Part shown: in pieces, positions 15,813 to 24,383 of the stretch
Layout: every line of letters begins with the position of its first letter
How positions within the stretch are numbered: position 1 is the first letter of the stretch
NCBI GenBank assembly: GCA_963746265.1
Contig: CAVVAM010000002.1
Coordinates: 1 to 64,000, forward strand
DNA length: 64,000 nt
Direction of reading: 5' to 3'
From: Ilumatobacter sp963746265
Lineage (GTDB): Bacteria; Actinomycetota; Acidimicrobiia; Acidimicrobiales; Ilumatobacteraceae
Program-made: the position numbers and the translations under genes
The notes under the pieces: generated by a model
What the model was told of the DNA's origin: nothing
Seen by the model: the letters and a program-made list of their open reading frames with translations, nothing else
The model's database searches: none

Positions 15813-17299
15813 TCGCGAATCCTCGGGTCGAGATAGGCGTACATGATGTCGGCGATCGCGTTGAGCAGCACGATCGAGATCGACGTGATGACGAGAAAGC
15901 CCATGACCGGATACGGGTCGACGTCGACCAGGCCCTCCACGAAGAGCGAGCCCATGCCCTTCCAGGCGAACACTCGCTCGGTGATGATCGCGCCTTCGAT
16001 CACCGTCGCGAAGCTGATCGTGATCACGGTCATCACGGGGATCAACGCCGTTCGGAACGCATGGCGCATCACCACCTGCGTGGCCGGCAGACCCTTCGCC
16101 TTGGCGGTCCGGACATAGTCGGACTTCAGCGTGTCGAGCATCGACGACCGGGTGAAACGCATGAACGTGGCGAACCCGATCAGTGCGAGCGCCAAGGAAG
16201 GCAGGATCTGGTGACCGGCATAGTCGACCATCGTCTCCCAGAACGGCGCATCGAGGTTGGGCGACGACGGTCCGATCGTGGCGATCGTACGTCCCGGCTC
16301 CCAGGCGGAGATGAACTTGTCGAAGCTCACGATCGTGCCGACCAGGAACGCTGCCAGCATTCCGGCACGGATCGCCGGCGTCCGGTCGATCTCGCCGCCG
16401 ACCACCGCACCGACCGCAGCGCCCGTTCCGAGCGTCAGCACGGTGAGGACCAGCATGCGGGTCCAGCTCATGTCGTCGATCCACGAGTCGAACAGGATCG
16501 ACAACCCGACGGCGACCCCGGCCGCTGCCACGCCGGCGATCTGCACCGGACGGATGCTGAACGGAGCGAACACCATCGCCGAGAGCACCCCGGCTCCGAC
16601 CGACAGCAAGATGACGACCGGCCACGACAGACCCGGGTTGAGGAGCCAGTCGGTGGCGTCGAGGATCGCCATCACCACTGCACAGCAGGCGGCGACCGCA
16701 CCGAAGGAGATCAATCGGCGACGCTTCGTGCCACCGACGACCCCCGCCGCGATCAAGCCGGTGAGCACGGAGATGATGACGATGCCGGCGACCGAGAATC
16801 CGGGCTGCTCGAGGTAGTTGTTGAACTTGATCGCCCCGAACTCCTTGAGCATCACGGCGAGCCAGAAGACGGGGAGCGAGAAGAAGAGGAACGCCGCGAA
16901 CGTCGAGGCGTAATCGAGAGCGCTGTACTGACGCACGGCGGTGATGATCCCGATCACGAGCCCGATCAGGATCGACGCGACCGTGGCGATGATGATGAGC
17001 CGGAACGTCGTGCCCATGGCTTGCGACAGCAGCGCCCAGACGTCCTGGCCTTCACGGTTGGTCCCGAAGTCACCCCGGAACAGACCGGTCAGCCATTTGA
17101 AATAGCGCTCGAGGAACGGCACGTCGAGTTCGAGCAGCCGACGCAGCTGCGCCATCTGTTGATCCCGATTCGGGTCCCTCGACTGGCGCAGCTCGGCGAG
17201 TGGGTCGCCGGAGATCGTGACCAGGAAGAAGCTCAGGAACGTCGACGCCAAGACGATCGGGATCGAAATGAGGAGGCGTCGAACGATGAAGAAGAACAT
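15809..17299 (-). CDS. dppB: Peptide ABC transporter permease (DppB/OppB type) with large hydrophobic insertion
   Basis: The N-terminus (MFFFIVRRLLISIPIVLASTF), the FRGDFGTNREGQDV loop and the EAA loop DYVRTAKAKGLPATQVVMRH (about 395-414) identify the OppB/DppB permease. It has 496 residues where the family usually has 310-340. The surplus, roughly residues 165-335, is a hydrophobic block with about five extra predicted spans (VAGIVIISVLTGLIAAGVVGG, LISFGAVAACCAVVMAIL, VVILLSVGAGVLSAMV, IAGVAAAGVAVGLSIL, MLVLTVLTLGTGAAVGAVV). It is inserted between the third core span and the substrate-loop/EAA half. The rest is intact, so the gene is probably functional. The start has no obvious ribosome site and follows a strong hairpin after dppA. 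Confidence 0.88.
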   Translation of the reverse strand: MFFFIVRRLLISIPIVLASTFLSFFLVTISGDPLAELRQSRDPNRDQQMAQLRRLLELDVPFLERYFKWLTGLFRGDFGTNREGQDVWALLSQAMGTTFRLIIIATVASILIGLVIGIITAVRQYSALDYASTFAAFLFFSLPVFWLAVMLKEFGAIKFNNYLEQPGFSVAGIVIISVLTGLIAAGVVGGTKRRRLISFGAVAACCAVVMAILDATDWLLNPGLSWPVVILLSVGAGVLSAMVFAPFSIRPVQIAGVAAAGVAVGLSILFDSWIDDMSWTRMLVLTVLTLGTGAAVGAVVGGEIDRTPAIRAGMLAAFLVGTIVSFDKFISAWEPGRTIATIGPSSPNLDAPFWETMVDYAGHQILPSLALALIGFATFMRFTRSSMLDTLKSDYVRTAKAKGLPATQVVMRHAFRTALIPVMTVITISFATVIEGAIITERVFAWKGMGSLFVEGLVDVDPYPVMGFLVITSISIVLLNAIADIMYAYLDPRIRE

Positions 17300-17316
17300 G
17301 AGAAGAGTGACAAGTC

Positions 17317-17349
17317 GATGTGCCGGGCCGATTCTCGGCCCGGCACATC
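17317..17349 (-). terminator. 15-bp perfect hairpin between dppA and dppB
   Basis: GATGTGCCGGGCCGA (17317-17331) and TCGGCCCGGCACATC (17335-17349) pair without mismatch around TTC, 34 bases after the dppA stop and 17 bases before dppB. In binding-protein transporters such hairpins stabilise the upstream message and reduce read-through, so much more binding protein than permease is made. There is no U-run. Confidence 0.75.
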
Positions 17350-17383
17350 AACCTAGTCAATTCGGTTGTTCACCGATGGTACG

Positions 17384-19276
17384 TCACTGCACCTGCCACG
17401 ATGCGGCGTTCCACATCAGACCGTTGTTCGACGGGTTGTAGACGACGTTCGCCACGTTCTCGCCCCAGGCGGCGACACCGGGGAAGCTGAACACCGGGAT
17501 GGTGGCCAGGTCTTCCCAGAGGATCGCATCCAGCTGGTTCGAGAGCTCGAGCTGTGCGTCGGCGTCGAGTTCGGAGTTGATCGCCGCGGCGAGCTCGTCG
17601 ACCGCAGGGTTGCAGTAGACGCCGTTGTTGGCGCCGCCACCGCACGAGTACAGGGCATCCTGACCCGACTTCAGCGGGCTACCGGCCCATGCGAACATGG
17701 CGATGTCCCAGTCACCGGCATCGAGCTCGACGTCGAAGAAGGTCTCCGAGCCGGCGTCGATGATGTTGAATCCCTCGACCTGGTTGCAGCTCTCGACCGT
17801 CAGAGCGATCTGGTCGGTACGACGCTGGTTGCCACCGTTGTCGAACCAGCCGATACGCAGGTCGATCGGCAGGGCGACACCCGAGCCGGCGAGCAGCTCC
17901 GCCGACCTGGCGAGGTCGACCTCGTTGTAGGCGCCGTTGGAGGCGTCGACGTAGGCGCTCTCGAACTCCTGGATCAGGCGGTTGTTCAGGATCTGAGCGT
18001 CCGGAACGAGCGGCTGGATCAGGTTCGACACGATCTGCTGACGGGGCAGGCAGTAGGCGAACGCCTCACGGACGTCACGGTTCTGCAAGGCCTCGTTGGC
18101 GAAGTTGAAGTCGAAGTGCTCCCACACGTACTGGGTGCCGGTCTCGACGACGACGCCCGCGGTGCCCTCGAGCTGCGCGAGCAGGTCAGGGGTCGGCTGC
18201 GGGTCCATCGCGTTGATCTCGCCGTTGGCGAGCGCCTGGGCCTGGGCCTCTTCGGCGATGTAGCGGATCGTCACCGGGCCGTTGGCCGGGGTACCCCAGT
18301 AGGCCTCGTTCGGCACGAGGGTCAGGCTCGCGCCCGCTTCCCACGAGTCGATCGTGAGCTTGCCACCCGACAGCATGATGTCGGGCTTGAGCTCACCGGG
18401 GTTCAGCGTCCAGGCGTTGTTGTAGAACTCGGCCATGGCCTCGAGGGCCGCACGGTCGTCGCTCTCGAAGGCGCCGATCAGATCGTCGACACCTGCGTTC
18501 GACGCGACGATGTGGGCCGGCTTCAGATTGACGAAGAGCGCACGCCAGTCAGCGTAGATCGTGCTGTAGGTCGTGGTGATCGTCTTGCCGTCGTCGGAGC
18601 ACTCGACCGACTCGATGTCTTCGTTGCCACCGGTGCTGACGACGTCGAACAGCAGCAGCTCGGCGCCGCTCTCTTCATCGATGATCGGGTTGCCACTCTC
18701 GTCGAGCTGGGTGACTGCGCCGTTCTGCGCCGCCCAGTCGAAGTAGAAGTCGTCGCAGTCGATCGGCTCACCGTCGGACCACACCGCATTGGCGTTCACG
18801 ACGTACTCGATGACCTGCGGATCGTCGCTGATCACGTTCGCCGCGTCGAGGAACTCCTCGTCCATGACCAACTCACCGGTCGGGCCTGCGAAGTAGAACG
18901 TCGACGGCTGCACCTGGGTGAGCACGATCGTGTTCTTGACCGAGTTCGCGGCCGCCAGGGTGTTGTTGTAGTTGCTGAACTCCTGGGCGTTGCCGTAGGC
19001 CACGGCCTCACCGGTCGGTGCGGCTGTGCCACCGTCGCCGGTCTCCTCGGCAGTGGCTTCGGCAGTGTCCTCGGCAGTGGCTTCGGCAGTGGCTTCGGCA
19101 GTGGCTTCGGCAGTGTCCTCGGCGGTGGCTTCGGCAGTGTCCTCGGCGGTGGCTTCGGCAGTGGCTTCGGCAGTGGCTTCGTCGCCGGCGTCGTCGTCGT
19201 CCCCACCGCAAGCGGCGAGAACGAGCGAGGCAGCGGCGACCGTTGCGAAGAGTTTCGTACTCCTGCGGGTCTTCAC
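17384..19276 (-). CDS. dppA: Peptide ABC transporter substrate-binding lipoprotein
   Basis: The 630-residue product is an SBP_bac_5 family solute-binding lipoprotein. The signal peptide ends LVLAAC (Cys23), followed by acidic GGDDDDAGDEA and an unusual ATAE/DTAE repeat linker (about residues 34-77). The ligand-binding domain shows typical pieces: VVNANAVWSDGEPIDCDDFYF, REAFAYCLPRQQIV, and WDIAMFAWAGSP. It delivers peptides to DppBC. GTG 19276 follows AGGAGG at ideal distance, so the longer in-frame upstream reading was rejected. It is the first gene of the transporter operon, 242 bp downstream of tpiA, and a hairpin separates it from the permeases. Confidence 0.9.
   Translation of the reverse strand: MKTRRSTKLFATVAAASLVLAACGGDDDDAGDEATAEATAEATAEDTAEATAEDTAEATAEATAEATAEDTAEATAEETGDGGTAAPTGEAVAYGNAQEFSNYNNTLAAANSVKNTIVLTQVQPSTFYFAGPTGELVMDEEFLDAANVISDDPQVIEYVVNANAVWSDGEPIDCDDFYFDWAAQNGAVTQLDESGNPIIDEESGAELLLFDVVSTGGNEDIESVECSDDGKTITTTYSTIYADWRALFVNLKPAHIVASNAGVDDLIGAFESDDRAALEAMAEFYNNAWTLNPGELKPDIMLSGGKLTIDSWEAGASLTLVPNEAYWGTPANGPVTIRYIAEEAQAQALANGEINAMDPQPTPDLLAQLEGTAGVVVETGTQYVWEHFDFNFANEALQNRDVREAFAYCLPRQQIVSNLIQPLVPDAQILNNRLIQEFESAYVDASNGAYNEVDLARSAELLAGSGVALPIDLRIGWFDNGGNQRRTDQIALTVESCNQVEGFNIIDAGSETFFDVELDAGDWDIAMFAWAGSPLKSGQDALYSCGGGANNGVYCNPAVDELAAAINSELDADAQLELSNQLDAILWEDLATIPVFSFPGVAAWGENVANVVYNPSNNGLMWNAASWQVQ
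19046..19177 (-). repeat. 12-bp coding tandem repeat (ATAE/DTAE) in dppA
   Basis: Eleven consecutive 12-bp units encode Ala/Asp-Thr-Ala-Glu just after the lipobox. They differ at only two or three positions, so slippage could change linker length in frame without breaking the protein. The linker would act as a flexible acidic tether between lipid anchor and binding domain. Confidence 0.9.
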
Positions 19277-19518
19277 GTGGATCCTCCTGGGGATTGATGG
19301 AGGGAGGGATGTCGTGTCGCACGGCAACCGGCGCAGCTCATTGTTGTTCACGGCCTTGTCGCTGATCACGGTGCGTCAACGAACCCGAATCGTCCTCCCC
19401 GAGCAATTCGGGCCGGTACGAAAACTACCAGCGATCCCCACCGACCGTCGTGGATGGCCGCATTTCGAAATTGTGAAGGACCCGGTCGAAACGTTCCAGG
19501 AATTGCCGCGCTCCGGAC

Positions 19519-20310
19519 TCAACCGGCCGCGATCTGCACGATTCGGGCGAACTCATCCGGATCGAGGCTGGCGCCACCGACCAACGCGCCGTCGACGTCG
19601 GGCCGTGACATCAGCTCTTCGGTCGTGCCGGACTTGACCGATCCGCCGTACTGGATGCGCACCGCCGCCGCTGCGTCGGCACCGAACTGCGCGCCGATCG
19701 CGGTGCGGATCGCCCGGCACACCATCTGGGCATCGTCTGCCGTGGCGGTCCGGCCCGTGCCGATCGCCCAGATCGGCTCATACGCGATCACCATCGCCGC
19801 GACCTGGTCGGCGCTGACGTTCATCAGGCCCGCCGCGACCTGACCGAGCACGATCGCCTCGGTCTCGTCGGCTTCTCGCTGCGCGAGCGATTCACCACAG
19901 CACATGATCGGCGTCATGCCGTGCTCGATGATCGCGTGCACCTTGGCATTGACCATCTCGTCGGTCTCACCGAAGATGTCCCGCCGTTCGCTGTGACCGC
20001 AGATCACGTACTTGACGTCGAGCTTGGCCAGGAACGCCGGAGAGACCTCACCGGTGTAGGCGCCCTGCGCCTCGTGATGGCAGTGCTGTGCGCCGAGCAG
20101 CAACTCGAGACCGTCGGCTTCGATCACCGTCTGCACGCTGCGGATGTCGGTGAACGGTGGATGCACCGACACGTCGACGCCGTCGTAGGTCTCCTTGGGG
20201 ATCGAGTAGTGCAGCTTCTGCACCGTCTGGATCGCCTCGAAGTGGTTGAGGTTCATCTTCCAGTTGCCGGAGATGATGGGGGTGCGTTTCGCTGACGTCG
20301 GGTCAGGCAT
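19519..20310 (-). CDS. tpiA: Triosephosphate isomerase
   Basis: This glycolytic enzyme interconverts dihydroxyacetone phosphate and glyceraldehyde 3-phosphate. The 263-residue product shows the full active site: NWKMN (K18), CGHSERR (H106), and AYEPIWAIGTG with catalytic E178; the phosphate-binding YGGSVKSGT and GALVGGASL loops are present. Length is normal. The ATG at 20310 lies 8 bp inside the 3' end of pgk, so translation is probably coupled in a gap-pgk-tpiA operon. Confidence 0.97.
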   Translation of the reverse strand: MPDPTSAKRTPIISGNWKMNLNHFEAIQTVQKLHYSIPKETYDGVDVSVHPPFTDIRSVQTVIEADGLELLLGAQHCHHEAQGAYTGEVSPAFLAKLDVKYVICGHSERRDIFGETDEMVNAKVHAIIEHGMTPIMCCGESLAQREADETEAIVLGQVAAGLMNVSADQVAAMVIAYEPIWAIGTGRTATADDAQMVCRAIRTAIGAQFGADAAAAVRIQYGGSVKSGTTEELMSRPDVDGALVGGASLDPDEFARIVQIAAG

Positions 20311-21409
20311 TCGGGGCTCCTCTCAGGGCGGCCAATCCGGGCAGGTCACCGAGCTCGAGCAGTTCGAGGCTCGCTCCCCCGCCGGTCGACACGTGATCGA
20401 CCTCGTCGTCGAGGCCGAACTGGGCCAGGGCGGCGGCCGAGTCGCCACCACCGACGACCGTGAACGCCTTGGTGTCTGCCATGGCCCGGGCGACGGTCCG
20501 TGTACCCGCCGCGAACCGGTCGTCTTCGAACATGCCCATCGGGCCGTTCCAGAACACCGTGCGAGCATCCATGATCACGTCGGTGAACGCGGCGGCCGAA
20601 CCCGGCCCGATGTCGAAGCCCTTGGCGCCGTCGGGGAGCCGCGTCCCCCACGTCGCGAAGCGACCGTTCGCATCGAGACCGACGAGATCGTCGGGGAGGT
20701 GGACCTTGCCACCGCTCTCGTCGAGGATCCGGCGGCAGGTGTCGACCTGGTCGGGCTCGAAGAGCGAATCACCGATCGGCTCGCCGCGGGCGGCGAAGAA
20801 GGTGAAGCACATCGCCCCGCCGATCACGAGCGAGTCGACGGTCTCGAGCAGCGCTTCGACCACCCCGAGCTTGTCGGAGATCTTCGCACCGCCGAGCACG
20901 GCGACGAACGGCCGCTTCGGCCGATCGCGCAACCCGGTCAGCACGTCGACCTCCTTCGCCAACAATCGTCCCATGGCGGACGGCAGCGTCTTCGGCGGCC
21001 CCACGATCGAGGCGTGCTCACGATGTGATGCGCCGAACGCGTCGTTGACGTAGAGGTCGATGCCCTCGGTCAGTCGGGCGACGAAGGCATCGTCGTTCGC
21101 GGTCTCCCCCGGATCGAACCGGAGGTTCTCCAGGAGCTCGACACCGGGCGCCAGCTCGGCCAACCGCTCACGTACCGGATCCATCGAGTACGCCGGATTC
21201 GGCACACCCTTCGGCCGACCGAGATGGCTGGCGCACACGACCCGGCCGCCCGCCTGCTGCAACCACTGGATGGTCGGCAACGCGGCTCGGATGCGGAAGT
21301 CGTCGACGATGCGTCCGTCGTCGAGCGGCACGTTGAAGTCGGTGCGGACCAGGATGCGCTCCCCCTCGATGTCGCCGAGGTCCTCGAGCGTCGGGATCCC
21401 GTTGATCAT
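20303..21409 (-). CDS. pgk: Phosphoglycerate kinase
   Basis: It transfers phosphate from 1,3-bisphosphoglycerate to ADP. The 368-residue product has the substrate site (VRTDFNVPLDDGRIVDDFRIRAALP, ASHLGRPKG), hinge (NDAFGASHREHAS, GGAKISDKL) and nucleotide site (FWNGPMGMFE, VVGGGDSAAAL). It is about 25 residues shorter than typical bacterial enzymes but lacks no motif. It overlaps tpiA and lies 100 bp after gap; the gap-pgk spacing suggests either a shared transcript or a weak internal promoter. Confidence 0.97.
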   Translation of the reverse strand: MINGIPTLEDLGDIEGERILVRTDFNVPLDDGRIVDDFRIRAALPTIQWLQQAGGRVVCASHLGRPKGVPNPAYSMDPVRERLAELAPGVELLENLRFDPGETANDDAFVARLTEGIDLYVNDAFGASHREHASIVGPPKTLPSAMGRLLAKEVDVLTGLRDRPKRPFVAVLGGAKISDKLGVVEALLETVDSLVIGGAMCFTFFAARGEPIGDSLFEPDQVDTCRRILDESGGKVHLPDDLVGLDANGRFATWGTRLPDGAKGFDIGPGSAAAFTDVIMDARTVFWNGPMGMFEDDRFAAGTRTVARAMADTKAFTVVGGGDSAAALAQFGLDDEVDHVSTGGGASLELLELGDLPGLAALRGAPNA

Positions 21410-21509
21410 CGCCGCTCCAGAGACGCGGCGACGGCATCGCCCTCCGGGCCGTAGGTCGGTTCCGCTTCGATCCCCATCACGACGGTTCGCTTCACCAACG
21501 CTGTACGAA

Positions 21510-22520
21510 TCAGCGCTTGACCTTGTTGCCGACGAACATGGTCATGTCGACGAGCCGGTTCGAGTACCCCCACTCGTTGTCGTACCAGCCGTTGACCTTG
21601 ACCATCTTGCCCATGCTCATCGTGAGCCCGGCGTCGAAGACGCACGAGTGCGGGTCGCCGGTGATGTCGCTCGACACGATCGGGTCCTCGGTGTACTTGA
21701 GGACGCCCTTCAGCTTGCCCTCGGCGGCCTTCCGGTACGCCTCGTTGATCTCCTCGACCGACGCGGCCTTCTTCAAGTTGACCGTGAAGTCGGTGAGCGA
21801 TCCGGTCGGGATCGGGACCCGCAAGGCGGTGCCGTCGAGCTTGCCCTTCATCGATTCCATCACGAGTGACGTGGCACGAGCGGCACCCGTGGACGTGGGG
21901 ATGATGTTGACCGCAGCGGCGCGGGCGCGGCGGAGATCCTTGTGCGGGCCGTCGACGATGTTCTGGTCGCCCGTGTAGGCGTGGACCGTCGTCATCAAGC
22001 CCTGACCGACGCCGAACGCGTCGTCGAGCACCTTCACCAGCGGAACGAAGCAATTCGTGGTGCAGCTCGCGTTCGAGATCACCTTGTGCTTGCTGACCCG
22101 GAAGTCCTGGTGGTTGACGCCGTACACGAACGTCGCGTCGGCCCCGGTGCACGGCGCCGAGACCATCACGAGCGGTGCCCCGCCATCGAGATGGGCGCCG
22201 GCGGCCTCACGCGAGTTGAAGAAGCCCGTCGACTCGATGACCACGTCGACGCCGAGATCGCCCCACGGCAGATCGGCCGGGTTGCGCTCGCTGAGCACAC
22301 GCAGCGAGTCCTTGCCGACCTTGATGCTGCGAGTCGTCGCCGAGATCCTGTCGGGCAGTGTGCCGAGCACCGAGTCGTACTTCAGCAGGTGTGCCATCTG
22401 ATCGATCGACCCGAGGTCGTTCACGGCGACGAAGTCGATGTCTGCGCCTTGCTGCTTCGCCGCTCGGAAGAAGTTTCGTCCGATTCGACCGAAGCCGTTG
22501 ATGCCAACTCGCACCGTCAT
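21510..22520 (-). CDS. gap: Glyceraldehyde-3-phosphate dehydrogenase, type I
   Basis: This NAD-dependent glycolytic enzyme has 336 residues. The Rossmann start is VGINGFGRIGRNFFRA, the catalytic cysteine lies in SNASCTTNC (C153), and IPTSTGAARA and WYDNEWGYSNR are intact. ATG 22520 was chosen because MTVRVGINGFGRIGR is the universal N-terminus, and an AAGGAAC lies about 11 bases upstream; the in-frame extension to 22658 is not supported. It heads gap-pgk-tpiA. The 155-bp gap to rapZ is where yvcK and whiA would be expected in many actinobacteria. Confidence 0.97.
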   Translation of the reverse strand: MTVRVGINGFGRIGRNFFRAAKQQGADIDFVAVNDLGSIDQMAHLLKYDSVLGTLPDRISATTRSIKVGKDSLRVLSERNPADLPWGDLGVDVVIESTGFFNSREAAGAHLDGGAPLVMVSAPCTGADATFVYGVNHQDFRVSKHKVISNASCTTNCFVPLVKVLDDAFGVGQGLMTTVHAYTGDQNIVDGPHKDLRRARAAAVNIIPTSTGAARATSLVMESMKGKLDGTALRVPIPTGSLTDFTVNLKKAASVEEINEAYRKAAEGKLKGVLKYTEDPIVSSDITGDPHSCVFDAGLTMSMGKMVKVNGWYDNEWGYSNRLVDMTMFVGNKVKR

Positions 22521-22675
22521 CTCAAGAAGTTCCTTTCGGTTGGGATTGTCACTGGTGTCGGCACGGTGCCGAACACGTCTAGACCTACCGGACCAGGAGA
22601 CTAGTGGCACCGGTCCGACGGGCTCGCACGCCGGCCCGGAGGATCGCACCGAGAACATGTGTCACCGGCCATGTG

Positions 22676-23527
22676 TCACCGCTTCGTGCCGACGTCTCGA
22701 TGTGTCGTGCTCGCCACGACGCCGCGTGCCGCGAACCGCCGCGACAACTCCTCGGCGACCGCAACCGAACGGTGACGTCCACCCGTGCATCCGATCGCGA
22801 TCGTGAGGTAGGTGCGCCCCTCCGCTTTGTAACGCGGCAGCAGGTCGACCAGCAGCGTCTCGAAGTTGTCGAGGAACACGCTCGTCGCCTCGCGTTCGAG
22901 GACGTAGTCGCTGACCCGCGGATCGTGGCCGGTCAGCGGCCGGAGCGTCTCGTCCCAGTGCGGGTTCGGCAGGAATCTGACGTCCATCACGACGTCTGCG
23001 TCGAGCGGCAGGCCGTGCTTGTAACCGAAGCTCTCGATCGCGATCTGGAGGTGCTCGCGACCGGTCTCGTCGAATGCCGCCACCAGTCGCTCCTTCAGGT
23101 GGTGGACGTTCAGGTCGGTCGTGTCGATCACCAGGTCGGCCTCCGACTTGACCGGGTCGAGGAGTCGACGCTCGATCTCGATCGCCTCGAGGAGGCCCTC
23201 GGCCTCGCCGGAGAACGGGTGCTTGCGGCGGGTGGCGTCGTATCGCTGCACGAGCGCCGGGGTCTGGGAGTCGAGGAAGAGCAGCACCACCCGATGACCG
23301 GCGCCGCGCATCTTGGCCACGCCCGGGAGCACGTCGTCGTGGTTGCGGCCCGACACCAGCGCGAGTCGCTCGATGCCGCCGCCGGGCTGGGATGCGAGGT
23401 CGACGATCGTCGGGGCGAGCGACGTCGGCAGGTTGTCGATCACGTAGAAGTCGAGATCGTCGAGCACGTCCGCCGCGACCGATCGCCCTGCGCCCGACAG
23501 TCCGGAGATCAGTACGACATCGGCCAC
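22676..23527 (-). CDS. rapZ: RapZ-family nucleotide-binding protein
   Basis: The 283-residue product has the N-terminal P-loop GLSGAGRS (Lys replaced by Arg, as I recall in actinobacterial members), YVIDNLPTSL, FLDSQTPALVQRYDATRRKHP, and the C-terminal sensor part SFGYKHGLPLDADVVMDVRFLPNP...IGCTGGRHRSV. In Escherichia coli RapZ is an RNA-binding adaptor controlling GlmS; in actinobacteria the role is unsettled and it normally sits between uvrC and yvcK. Here its downstream neighbour is gap and its upstream neighbour (10 bp away) is a methyltransferase. The start is a GTG. Confidence 0.92.
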   Translation of the reverse strand: MADVVLISGLSGAGRSVAADVLDDLDFYVIDNLPTSLAPTIVDLASQPGGGIERLALVSGRNHDDVLPGVAKMRGAGHRVVLLFLDSQTPALVQRYDATRRKHPFSGEAEGLLEAIEIERRLLDPVKSEADLVIDTTDLNVHHLKERLVAAFDETGREHLQIAIESFGYKHGLPLDADVVMDVRFLPNPHWDETLRPLTGHDPRVSDYVLEREATSVFLDNFETLLVDLLPRYKAEGRTYLTIAIGCTGGRHRSVAVAEELSRRFAARGVVASTTHRDVGTKR

Positions 23528-23537
23528 GGCCCCAACC

Positions 23538-24293
23538 CTAGTGAGGGTCGTGGTCGATGCGCCGGAGCCTCAGGTAGAGCAGCCGGGGCACGGTCGCGGC
23601 GTCGGCGTACTCGGGCGCCCGTTCGAGGAAGCCGGGGGGCGGAGCGGGTTCGATCATCCGCTCGAGCACGAGCCCGTGATCGACGAGCGTGTTGACGTAG
23701 CGCGAGAGCGGGCGGTGGATGAACCGGATGTACACACCGAGCTCGACCTGCTCGATCGTCTCGCTCTCGACGAGGTAGGGCCCGATCCGCCAGTACTGCT
23801 CCGGCGGATCGATGATGTGGTCGTCGATCCACCCACTGCCCGGTGTCTGGAGCAGCGGATGGTTCAGGAAGAAGCAGAATCGACCGCCGGGCTTGACCAC
23901 ACGGGCGACCTCGGCGATCGCCCCGTCCAGCGCGTCGATGTGCTCGAACACGAGACACGCCACCGCAGCGTCGAAACTGGCGTCCGCGAACGGCAGTTCG
24001 TCGGCGGTCGTGCGGAGGTAGGAAGCCCCGCCACCGCGCTCGTGCGCCACGCGAATCTGATTCCACGTCGGGTCGACACCCACCACCTGCGCCCCGACCG
24101 CCGCCATCATGCGGCTGATCTGGCCATCCCCGCATCCGATGTCGAGGATCGACTGCGCCTCACCCAGTTCCGCAGCTGCGAGCGGAAGGATCTGCTCCTC
24201 GTACTCGGGATCGGCGCCGGCGGTGAATCCGTCGATCCACCAACCCGCATGGTCCTCCCACAGATCGCGGGACGGATCTCGCTCGCTCGCCAC
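23538..24293 (-). CDS. Class I SAM-dependent methyltransferase
   Basis: The 251-residue product has the Methyltransf_11 core: motif I ILDIGCGDGQIS, acidic loop VVGVDPTW, motif II PFADASFDAAVACLVFEHID and motif III EVARVVKPGGRFCFF. The substrate is unknown; the later aromatic segment (SGWIDDHIIDPPEQYWRIGPYL) probably shapes the acceptor pocket. The likely start is GTG 24293, since an enormous open frame continues upstream antisense to the next gene and is not credible. It stops 10 bp before rapZ, so the two are probably co-transcribed. It is divergent from a WD40 lipoprotein across 90 bp. Confidence 0.8.
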   Translation of the reverse strand: MASERDPSRDLWEDHAGWWIDGFTAGADPEYEEQILPLAAAELGEAQSILDIGCGDGQISRMMAAVGAQVVGVDPTWNQIRVAHERGGGASYLRTTADELPFADASFDAAVACLVFEHIDALDGAIAEVARVVKPGGRFCFFLNHPLLQTPGSGWIDDHIIDPPEQYWRIGPYLVESETIEQVELGVYIRFIHRPLSRYVNTLVDHGLVLERMIEPAPPPGFLERAPEYADAATVPRLLYLRLRRIDHDPH

Positions 24294-24383
24294 GGCGCCG
24301 AACACTAGCCAGAGGAACGCTTCCTCGGCCGTGAGGTCGCAGGGTGACGAGGCAGACCGCCGGTCGCTCGCTACCGTTTCGGC

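Noticed and set aside
15788..17356. A 522-codon plus-strand frame opposite the permease genes
   Set aside because: Its Arg/Asp/His-rich content is typical of antisense reading of GC-rich membrane-protein genes, with no domains.
19046..19177. Tandem 12-bp units as a satellite or CRISPR
   Set aside because: They are in-frame codons of the lipoprotein linker and have no spacers.
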